A stretch of DNA of 64,000 nucleotides from an uncultured Eubacterium sp. (lineage in GTDB: Bacteria; Bacillota; Clostridia; Lachnospirales; Lachnospiraceae), in contig CAMUHY010000012.1 of NCBI GenBank assembly GCA_947088865.1, positions 1 through 64,000 on the forward strand, given 5' to 3'. How positions within the stretch are numbered: the first letter of the stretch is position 1; the number at the start of each line of letters is the position of its first letter. Both the position numbers and the translations under genes were made by a program. Shown here piece after piece: positions 52,149 to 61,600 of this stretch. The notes under the pieces were generated by a model that made no database searches, had not been told where the DNA came from, and saw only the letters and a list, made by a program, of their open reading frames with translations.

Positions 52149-52643
52149 TTATAAAAATTGTTCTAATTTCATTATAAATGTCTGATAAAATTCCTTTTCT
52201 TTTTTAATCTGCTCCTGCACTTCAAGCTTTCGCTGATTTATCGGTGCTAATGGATTTTCTAAAGCATAAAGCGCCTTTTTTGTCGCCTGCCAAGCAGATT
52301 CTACGGAATCTCCCATAATATCTTGTGGATTTGGGATGCCATTATGGGCATTTATAACTTGCTGCACCAGCATTTGTGAAATGTGACTTAACATTCCATT
52401 TTTCTTCATTCCCATTCCATTAACGCCAACTTCTTTAGAAGCTTCCTTCCATGCTGTTTTTACTTCCTCTGGCGCATTTGGCGCAATACTTTGTAACAAT
52501 TGTTCCTCATAATCAATTGGATTTTTAGCTGTTTTTTTTGACACTGCATCTAAAAATTGATTTTCTGACACCTTTTTTTCTTCACTCTTTGTTGAATATC
52601 TTGCTGCCAGATAATTCGTTGTTCCTATCCTGCCAATATTCAT
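52149..52643 (-). CDS. Conserved hypothetical protein, pair with the gene at 52701
   Basis: A 164-residue soluble, largely helical protein. It starts MNIGRIGTTNYLAARYSTKS with GGAGGATTTTAAAA before ATG 52643. No signal peptide, membrane helix or known motif is present. The tail (NQRKLEVQEQIKKEKEFYQT) is charged and probably coiled. Proteins of this look are found in Lachnospiraceae and Clostridia next to larger partners like the one encoded 57 nt upstream. Function unknown. Confidence 0.65.
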   Translation of the reverse strand: MNIGRIGTTNYLAARYSTKSEEKKVSENQFLDAVSKKTAKNPIDYEEQLLQSIAPNAPEEVKTAWKEASKEVGVNGMGMKKNGMLSHISQMLVQQVINAHNGIPNPQDIMGDSVESAWQATKKALYALENPLAPINQRKLEVQEQIKKEKEFYQTFIMKLEQFL

Positions 52644-52700
52644 TTTTAAAATCCTCCATTATATAATCATCTATATAATCATCTTATATAACAATATTAA

Positions 52701-53537
52701 TTAATCTTTTTTATTTTTTACTGGTTCTTCTGTCAGTCCAAACCATTTTGCTCCCTTATAATAAGTCCAAGCATTTTTATTTTCGTCCTTGTCAAAAAGA
52801 TTATTATGATAATATGCCTTATCAGCTTCCTGCTCTTGTAATTTACGTTTCAATGCACTTTCTTCATTTAACTGAGCATATTTTTTTCGCCGTTTCTCTT
52901 TTTCTTTTTGCTCCTCCTCAAACTGTTTTTGTTCCTCCTCTGTCGGTCCGACAATATTGCCGCCGCCGCTCGATGCTATACTGCGTGAAGAAATTTCTCC
53001 ATTTTCATCCAACACAATCAAATGAGAGCATATTCTGCCTGGTACCATCGCTTCATCTCTAACAATAAAATTTTCCACCTTTGTCATTATCTTCTGTGCC
53101 AATATTGGATTATTTTTCATTTTCTCTTCCAATGCTGGCGGTACGATAATAACATTTTTGCCAAGTGTTGAATCAATCCTTGACTGTACAGATGAATCTG
53201 TCAATTTGGGCGGCGCACCTTTTGCTTTCCAATCTAATATGGACTCATCAACTGTGTCACTAAAAAACTTTTCAAATGGAAAATCATATCTGCCCCAAGC
53301 ATACTCTGGCGACTTTGAGACGTCCATCACATGATAATATCCTCCTGGAAATCTTGTCTGCCACATTTCCTTTAAACTGCCATCTGAGGCTTTTTCTTGT
53401 TTTGACGCTTTTTCTGCCGCTTTTAAAGCCGCCAGCTCCAAAAAGCTCATCCCTTGACTTTTGTCTGTTTTAGTACTTTGTTTGCTCAAATTGTCAAAAG
53501 AATACGCTATCCATTTACTTGTCACTCCAAAATCCAT
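52701..53537 (-). CDS. Conserved hypothetical Clostridia protein
   Basis: A 278-residue soluble protein. ATG 53537 has AAAGGAG upstream; an in-frame ATG at 53585 would add 16 residues and has no site. Recognisable stretches are FPGGYYHVMDVSKSPEYAWG, VIIVPPALEEKMKNNPILAQ and a Ser/Gly patch before a long charged helix (EEEQKQFEEEQKEKEKRRKK). It may be a DUF6033-type protein, but I am not certain. Together with the gene at 52149 it forms a two-gene unit read away from the sigma factor operon. Confidence 0.65.
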   Translation of the reverse strand: MDFGVTSKWIAYSFDNLSKQSTKTDKSQGMSFLELAALKAAEKASKQEKASDGSLKEMWQTRFPGGYYHVMDVSKSPEYAWGRYDFPFEKFFSDTVDESILDWKAKGAPPKLTDSSVQSRIDSTLGKNVIIVPPALEEKMKNNPILAQKIMTKVENFIVRDEAMVPGRICSHLIVLDENGEISSRSIASSGGGNIVGPTEEEQKQFEEEQKEKEKRRKKYAQLNEESALKRKLQEQEADKAYYHNNLFDKDENKNAWTYYKGAKWFGLTEEPVKNKKD

Positions 53538-53734
53538 TTTTACTACTCCTTTCATTTTATTTTTGACAACTTTAATACTTAACATTTATAAAGCGCTGTC
53601 TATATATTTTATCGGCAAAATATTTGATTTTTTATCTTATATGGTGTGAAATTCATATAAAATAAACGTAATCGTTCTTCTTATTTTTATTATTTTTTAT
53701 GCTTAAAACTTTTTTAAATATATTACAATATTAC

Positions 53735-53767
53735 TGTGAGGTTTTCAGCCCATTTTTCGTGTAATAA
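53735..53767 (+). promoter_or_regulatory. Probable ECF-type promoter of the sigma factor operon
   Basis: TGTGAGGTTTTC (53735-53746) and TCGTGTAAT (53757-53765) have the spacing and look of -35 and -10 boxes recognised by ECF sigma factors, not the sigma-A pattern. The operon for an ECF factor begins at 53808, so self-activation is likely. Confidence 0.55.
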
Positions 53768-53807
53768 GTGAAAGGACAAAAAAGTTCTTTCAGAAAGGAG
53801 AGTGTCA

Positions 53808-54368
53808 ATGGATAACGGTGCAAGTAGCTACCGCCGTTTCCGTGACGAGGGCGATGAAAGCGGATTAGTGGAAATTATAAGAGATTATAAAGATGGCTTA
53901 ATTTTTTATCTTAACAGCTTTGTTGGCAATATTCATACTGCTGAAGAGCTTACAGAAGACACCTTTGTATTGCTTGGAATAAAGAAACCCAAAAACAAAG
54001 AAAAAAGTTCATTTAAAACATGGCTTTACACAATTGGTCGGAATGTAGCGATTGATTATTTAAGACGAAACTCAAAAACTGCTGAAATTTCTATTGACGA
54101 ATATGAAGACCTTATCAGCGAGGAAAAAAGTCTTGAATTATCCTATATACAAGAAGAACGCAAAATCATGATTCACCAGTCTTTATCTAAACTAAAACTG
54201 GAATATCGACAAGTATTATGGCTTATTTATTTTGAAGGTCTAAGCAACAAAGAAGCTGCCATCGTGATGAAAAAAAGTGTACACAATATCGAAACACTTG
54301 TTTACCGCGCCCGCAACGCCCTGAAATCACAACTTGAAATGGAGGGTTTTATTGATGAAAAATTATAA
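53808..54368 (+). CDS. ECF-family RNA polymerase sigma factor
   Basis: A 186-residue sigma-70 family factor. Region 2 includes LIFYLNSFVGNIHTAEELTE with DTFVLL and FKTWLYTIGRNVAIDYLRR. Region 4 includes LSKLKLEYRQVLWLIYFEGL with SNKEAAIVMKKSVHNIETLV and YRARNALK. GGAGAGTGTCA precedes ATG 53808; a GTG 6 nt upstream is possible. It overlaps the anti-sigma gene by 14 nt, so the two are made in balance. Target genes other than its own promoter are not visible here. Confidence 0.92.
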   Translation: MDNGASSYRRFRDEGDESGLVEIIRDYKDGLIFYLNSFVGNIHTAEELTEDTFVLLGIKKPKNKEKSSFKTWLYTIGRNVAIDYLRRNSKTAEISIDEYEDLISEEKSLELSYIQEERKIMIHQSLSKLKLEYRQVLWLIYFEGLSNKEAAIVMKKSVHNIETLVYRARNALKSQLEMEGFIDEKL

Positions 54369-54945
54369 AGAAATGGCAAATGATGTCATTCGCCGTATTG
54401 ATGAATATGAAACCACACATAAGAAAAAACAGGCAAAGACTATTTATATTGTCACATCTTTGTGTTGTGTTGCTTTCATTGTTTTACTTGGTTTTGGATT
54501 ATGGCAAGGCAGGCAATTTAATATCAAACACCCTGAACCTTTAACGATTGCAGCGGATGTCAAAGAAAAAAATAATAATTATGAAAACAACGAGAATAGC
54601 ACAACTATATCCTCTTCTAATCATGCTGTCTCAAAAGAATTACAGGAACAAATTGATAAATTAGAATCTCAGTCAAGTGATTCACTTGGTTGGATTGTAT
54701 ATGAAGGAAGAATATATTTACAAATTGGTGATATATCAAATATTCAACTAAATAAATATTTAGGCTGTGCCAGTGAATTTCAAGGTTGCTATAAAAAACA
54801 AGTATTGGAATCGCAAAATCCATCAAACAGAGTAGACGGAGAGTTATATAGTGTGTTGGATAATCCAAATTTGATATTTGTAAAACTTGACAATGGAGGC
54901 AGTGTCCTTTTAAGTGCTAATTATTCAGAATATTATAGCCAATAA
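54355..54945 (+). CDS. Membrane-bound anti-sigma factor
   Basis: A 196-residue single-pass protein: a 27-residue cytoplasmic part (MKNYKEMANDVIRRIDEYET) that would hold the sigma factor, a helix (IYIVTSLCCVAFIVLLGFGL), an Asn/Glu/Ser linker and an extracellular sensing domain of about 110 residues. The N-terminus is shorter than typical zinc-binding anti-sigma domains and lacks the HxxxCxxC motif. GGAGGGTTTTATTG precedes ATG 54355, inside the sigma gene. Confidence 0.8.
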   Translation: MKNYKEMANDVIRRIDEYETTHKKKQAKTIYIVTSLCCVAFIVLLGFGLWQGRQFNIKHPEPLTIAADVKEKNNNYENNENSTTISSSNHAVSKELQEQIDKLESQSSDSLGWIVYEGRIYLQIGDISNIQLNKYLGCASEFQGCYKKQVLESQNPSNRVDGELYSVLDNPNLIFVKLDNGGSVLLSANYSEYYSQ

Positions 54946-55037
54946 ATAGGATAGTTATGACAAAAAGAAAACATCTTATAATAAAATTTATTTATACTTT
55001 TATATTTTAAAACAAGCGATATTTTTCATAATATATA

Positions 55038-55069
55038 AAAGGCAGAATCAAAAAATTGACTCTGCCTTT
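55038..55069. terminator. Two-way terminator between the anti-sigma and macrodomain genes
   Basis: AAAGGCAGA and TCTGCCTTT form a 9-bp stem with inner TCAA/TTGA pairing. It sits between convergent genes ending at 54945 and 55088. T-rich flanks are modest. Confidence 0.7.
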
Positions 55070-55087
55070 CAAAACCATTTCTCAATC

Positions 55088-55579
55088 TTATATTAATTTT
55101 GTACATTCATTAAAAGTATCTTCATCAAATATTACCATATATACAAACATATCATTTTCAACTAAAAATGAATTTATAACATCTATTGCAACACAAAAGG
55201 CTTGGTCTTTAGGATAACCATATACACCGCTTGATATTAAAGGAAAAGCAATCGATTGACAATTATTTTGTTTTGCCAATTCTAAAGAAATTTTATAACA
55301 ACTTTCCAACAATTCTTTTTCACCATTTTTTCCGCCTTTCCACTTCGGTCCTACGGTATGTATTACATAATGACAAGGAAGTTTATATGCTTTTGTAATC
55401 TTTGCTTGACCTACTTTGCAACCTTTAAGCTTTATACACTCCAATAATAACTTTTTTCCTGCTGCTTTATGAATTGCTCCATCTACTCCACCCCCACCAA
55501 GTAAAGTACTATTAGCCGCATTAACAATAACATCACATTCTACTTTCGTTATATCTTTTCTTATAATTTCTATTGGCAT
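55088..55579 (-). CDS. Macrodomain protein (O-acetyl-ADP-ribose deacetylase-like)
   Basis: A 163-residue soluble protein consisting of one macrodomain. [20 protein letters not shown] with [12 protein letters not shown] is the ADP-ribose binding block, and [16 protein letters not shown] is the second. The family removes ADP-ribose from proteins or from O-acetyl-ADP-ribose. ATG 55579 has AAAGGA 6 nt upstream; an ATG at 55594 is less supported. It lies 85 nt after the giant surface protein gene with no terminator between. No ADP-ribosyltransferase gene is nearby. Confidence 0.92.
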   Translation of the reverse strand: MPIEIIRKDITKVECDVIVNAANSTLLGGGGVDGAIHKAAGKKLLLECIKLKGCKVGQAKITKAYKLPCHYVIHTVGPKWKGGKNGEKELLESCYKISLELAKQNNCQSIAFPLISSGVYGYPKDQAFCVAIDVINSFLVENDMFVYMVIFDEDTFNECTKLI

Positions 55580-55664
55580 ATTATTTCCTTTCATAGTTAT
55601 TGTAATCTTAATATCTTTTTTAGTAAAAACAAAAAAATATTTCCATTATTTACTCCAAAATTCA

Positions 55665-58600
55665 TTATTGCTTACTTTCATTCCTTTTCTTCTTATAAAC
55701 AATAATAAATACAATGAATCCTGCAAGAAAAATCACACCAGCAATAGAGCCAAAGAACAATGGCTTATTTGTATAATAACGAACCCAAAGATTTGTAGTT
55801 ACATAAAACTCTTCAATAACCTGTGCATTTGCAGGCAATTCACTCTCAGAGATTCTCTCACCATTTCCAGCGGCATCCACTGCATATACAACTAACCTAT
55901 GAGCATCTGTAGAATCGCCTGAAATGTCAAAAACAAAATCTCCTCCATCATTAATAATCTCTTCAAGCTCATCACCACTCCACTCTTTATAATTCTTATT
56001 ATCCAATTCAGCAATAACCTTTGCAAGTTTCAAATTGTCCTTTACAGTCATTTTTACAGTCATATTATCCAACGCATATGTCGTTTTACTTTCAAGATTC
56101 TTAATATTTATAACAGGAAATATACTATCCACACCAAATCCAATTTCCATATTTTTTGTATCAAGTATATTTTCAGCGATATTTCCAGCTTTATCTTCTG
56201 AATGTAGAGCAACTCTATACACACCGTCATCTGTAAAATTTTTAGCAAGAACAACATACGTATATTGATACCATTGTTCATTAGAACCAACAACATCTAT
56301 TTTATAGTCAATACCTTCTTTTAATATAATGGTTTCATTATTTTTAAAAAGCGTAATTTTAATATTTTTCAATTCATTTGCATTAATTTCAGTAATTACA
56401 ATATCTTCTAAATTTTTTACATATGAACCATTTAATTTTTCGGTATCATCACTGAGTAAATATGTAGAACCAAATCTATTTACAGAAAAAATAATTGTTT
56501 CTGTTGTTGAATTTCCTGCCTTATCTGTTAGCGCTGCTATCAAAGTATAAATATCATCAACACTCTTTTCTCTTGCAAAATTATTAAAAGTAAAAATTTT
56601 GCCATTATGCTGGTCGGTATAAAATCCATTCAATTCAACATTTTTACGATTTGCACCATAAAGTGTAATTTGTACTTGTCCGTCGTCATAATTAGTATCC
56701 GAATAAGAAATTATTGGAATAATATCACCACTATTTGCAGAAAAATTTTCAATACCTGAAATATTTAATGATGGTGCTGTTGTATCAATATAAAAATTCT
56801 GCATTTCAAAATCAACAGATTCATTCCCAGCCTTATCCCTCATATCAATATCAAAAGAATAAAATCCATCATTCCCATAAGTAATAGTTGCCGTATGATT
56901 ATCGCCATCACTCGTCCAATTACTTAAAACAGGGATATCTATTATTTCTCCATCATTTTCTGCTGTCATTGTAATGTTTACACGCTCTTCATCAAAATTA
57001 TGTTCTGTAATAACAATTGTTGCTGTACGTATTTCTTTATAATAATTTCCATTCTCTGCAACATTATTGTCATATGATACATCAATTACAGGAATTGTCT
57101 TATCAATTGTAAATTCTTTAGCTGCCACAGTACCATCTTCATAATTTTCACTTATACAGGAATTATCTGCAAGGTCTGTGTATTCAATTGAAAATTCATA
57201 ATCGCCATCTGTATTATATGTAATTGTAGAAGTCCAAGTTGTATTATCAAGATTATTAGTTCCCTCTGCTTTTTCCCAATCTGAAATATTTGGAATTTCA
57301 CCATCCGTATTTGCAATATTAATCTTAACATCATCTGGACTAAAATTACGTTCTGTTATAACAATTATGGCTGTTCGGTCTGCCTTAAAAAAGGTATCAC
57401 TATCTGCATCATTATTATCATACATAATATCAATGGTTGGTTCTGTAATATCAATTTTAATTTCACCATTTTTTGTTAATGTAGTACGTGTATTTCCAGC
57501 ATTATCTGTTGCTGTAATTTCAACAAACACATTATTGCTATTGAACTTTGATGAATCAATTATAATTTTTCCATTCCAAGTATTTGCAAGTCCATCTAAA
57601 TCATATACAGCGCCATCTGTCATGTCATTAACACTAAATAAAACGCCCGTTTCTTGTATATCTGTATCAGTTGTATAAATTCTATAAAAAATGTTATTAA
57701 TTCCTGAATAAAATCCATTTTCATTTTCAACATCTTTTATATATTTAGGGTCAACTACTTTTAAATCTACTATTACATTTCCATTATAAAATCCATTTTC
57801 ATTTGGAACTTCTGGTAAGATATCTATGTTTGGTGCATTGATTTCACCAGCAGGGGCTTTATTATCAACAACAATTCCTGTAGAATTTACAATACTTACA
57901 TTGCCTGCCCTATCCTGCGCTTTAAAATAAATAATAAATTTTTCGTTAGGAGTCACAACAATTCCTGTATTTTCATTATAATCCAACCATGTCCCATTTA
58001 TTTTATACTCCGATACAGCCGATACTTTTTGATATTGCAAAGATTCTAAACCACTAATATCACAAGCAGCTGAAAGTTTAATATTTACAGACTGTGCATA
58101 AAATGTGTCAAATGCAATATTATTTGGTATTCCAAGAACTGATTTATCATTAATATTTATCTTAAGGTCTGTAGGAGCAGTTTTATCTAAAGTAAATTTT
58201 GTTGGAGCTATGGATTCACCATAATTTACAGTACTATTCTTATTGCCCGCCATATCAATATAATCAATTTCAAATGTATAATGGGCTTCGTCTGTATATT
58301 GTATTTTTGTTGTATGTACATTGCCACTATGAATCCAATTATTATCATTTGTAAGATATTCTTTATATCTTTCAACATTTAATCCATTTGCTGTAACATT
58401 TGCAACAATATCAGAAGCTTTAAAATTATGCTCTGTGATAACGATGGTTGCTTCTCTATCTGCTTTAAATTGGTCGCCATTATTACAAATATTATTATCA
58501 TATGCTACATTGATAATTGGTTTGGTTTTATCAATTGTAAATTCATCTTTTTTGTAAGAATCATATACATTGCCAGAACGGTCTGTATATTTAATGTCAA

Positions 58601-61600
58601 AAGAGTAATCTGCATTTTCAGTAAAATGTATATTTGCTGTATATTCATCTCCATTCTTTTTAAATGTAGGTTTAACTTTATCTTCTGTATAAGTACCATC
58701 ATCTAACATTTTTCCAACTGTAATTACAAGATGTTCATCTTTTAAATCTTCCTCAAAAAAATTAGCTTCTGTTATTGTAATGGTTGCTGTTCTGTCTGCT
58801 GCATAATATTTATCATATTTTGCAGCATTATTATCATATACCACATGAATATCTGGCGCCACATTATCAACAACTACTACCTTATCATCTTTAATACTGT
58901 TAAAATTGCCCGATTTATCTGTGGCTTTAAAAGAAACAAATCCACGAAATTGTGCAGGAATTTCAAAAAAAGCGCTTGTCTTATTTCCTTTTATATCAAA
59001 ACTGCTATCCGAACTGTCAATTATAACGTTTGTTTTTCCAACATTTGTTTTGCTTGAATTGGTTTGAACGGTATAACTATATGTAAAATAATCAATACCT
59101 GCATATTCATCTGTGGCTTCAATTACTACCTTTAATGGCTCTGTATAAAATCCAAATGTTAAATTTTCAAGAATTGTTCCAATAAAAGATGGCTCATATG
59201 TAATTTTAAGATTTTGAGGTTCTTTTTTATCGATACAAAATGTATCTGTAATAATCTTTTCTTGAGGATTGCCTGCTAAATCCGAATAGGTCATTTCTAG
59301 TTCATAATTTCCCTCAATATCAAAATTTAGCTTGGAAATCCATGTATCTTTATTCTCTTTATCTGGAGTCCAATTTGCCTGATTTTTTAAATAATTTTCA
59401 TATTCTTTAGCACTTAAATCAACTTTTTTATCTCCTGTTACATCTTTTGCAGAGATATTAAAATCAATGTCACTTGCACGAAAGTTATGTTCAACTATGG
59501 TAATTATTGCTTCTCGGTCTGTTTGAAAATAAGCCCCATTTGCCTGTGTTATAGATATTTGAGGTCTTTTTTTATCAATTATAAACTCGTCAACAAAACA
59601 AGAAGGATTCCCTGAACGGTCTGTATATTGAATAGTAAACTTATAATCTGCATCTTCACTAAATTCTACCTCTGCAAAATAAGTATCTTCTTTATCATCA
59701 CATTTTGTAAAAGTAGGTTGAATTTCTTTTTTAATAGGCTCTTCATTATTATTCAATGTCTTCTCAACAGTAATAACAAGATACCTTTCATTGGTTCCTG
59801 GAATAAAATCATAAAAGTCTGCTGCATTCCATTCTTGTGTTCCAAAAAAATTGGCTTCTTCAATATAAATCGTTGCTTTTCTATCTGCATTATAATAACT
59901 TCCATTTTTTACATTATTGTTATCATAAGAAACAGATATACTTGGCGACGTATCATCAATTACAACCACTTTAGAATCAGAACAAAAAGCAGAATTTCCT
60001 GCTTTATCTACTGCAGAAAAGGATACATTTCCACGAAACTGTGCGGGAATAGGAAATTCTGCATATGCTTTAGAACCATCATATTGAACATTATTGTTGC
60101 TTATAATAATATCCTCTGCACCTGCATTAATTTCACTTGCCCCCTCGCTAACAATATAGCTATATTGAAAATAATCAATACCAGAAGTTATATCATTTGC
60201 TTCAATTTTCACTGTTACTGGAGCTTGATAAAATCCAAATGTAATATTTTCAATCAATGTTTTTAAAAAATCAGGTGTATATGAAATATATAACTCTTCA
60301 GGTCCTTGTTTATCAACAATAAATTTTGTTGGAGCTATGGATTTACCGTAATCTACACTATCATTTTCATGTTTTGCCAAATCTACACATTGAATATCAA
60401 ACGTATAATGGGCATCCTCATTAAAAGTTATAGTCGCAGTATGGTTATTTCCATCATGCTCCCACTTTATAGCATCTGGCATTATCTTTCCATTTGCAGT
60501 AATAGTTGCCTCTACAAAATCAGCATTAAAATTACGTTCTTCTATTGTAATAACTGCTGTTCTTTCCTTATTAAAATAATTTCCATTTAAAACATTCTCA
60601 TTGCTATAAACAACTTTAATAATTGGCTTTATCGTATCAATCGTAAATTCATCAACGAAATCAAAACTATTCCCTGAACGGTCTGTATATTGAATATTAA
60701 ACTTATAATCTGCATCTTCACTAAATTCTACCTCTGCAAAATAAGTATCTTCTTTATCATCTTTATCATCACATTTTTTAAAAGTAGGTTTGATTTTTTC
60801 TTTGCTATGTGTACCATCGTTCAATGTTTTTTCAACAGTAATAACAAGATATTCATTCGTTTCTGAAATAAAGTCATAAAGGTCTGCTGCATTCCATTCC
60901 TGTGTTCCAAAAAAATTGGCTTCTTTAATATAAATGGTTGCTTTTCTAGACGCATTGCAATAACTTCCATACATTTGACCATCGGTATCATACTCAACCG
61001 TAATATTAGGTGCAATATCATCAACAACGACAACTTTTTCATCCATACATTCTATTTTATTTCCCGCTTTATCAACTGCATAAAAGGATACATTTCCACG
61101 AAACTGTGCAGGAATTTTAAAAGTCGTGCTTGCTGCATTGCCATTTTGTTCAAACTTCTTATCGCCTCTTTTAACAGAAATATTACTTTTTCCCTTATTG
61201 GTTGTACTTACATTCTCTTGAACAGTATAAGAATAAACAAATTCTTCAATACCAGATGTATCATCATCCGCTTTAATCGTTACTTTTAAATTTGCTTTAT
61301 AAAACCCAAAACTAATATTTTCAAGAACGCCACTCCAAAAACTATCAGGAGTGTAAGAAATGTCAAGTTTTTTTGGCATTTCACTATCTATAGTAAAATT
61401 ATAAATATGTTTATCATCTGGTATAGTAACACCTTCGTTAGTCTTCCCAGCTTTATTTGTATAGGATATAGACCAATTATATTGTGCATCTGTTTGAAAT
61501 TTATAGGTGCCAATATGAATATTCTCTTGAGAATTATCCCATTTAATATCAGACTCTTTAACGTCAATTTTAGAACCATTAGCCTTTATATTCATACCAT

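Noticed and set aside
59628..60266. A 212-residue plus-strand frame opposite the giant gene
   Set aside because: Its composition is low-complexity (Ile, Phe, Cys, Asn) and it mirrors the repeat units of the sense gene. No ribosome-binding site or domain is visible.
58160..61360. Tandem repeats considered as a CRISPR-like or satellite array
   Set aside because: The units are about 1 kb, in frame and encode Ig-like domains; there are no short equal spacers.
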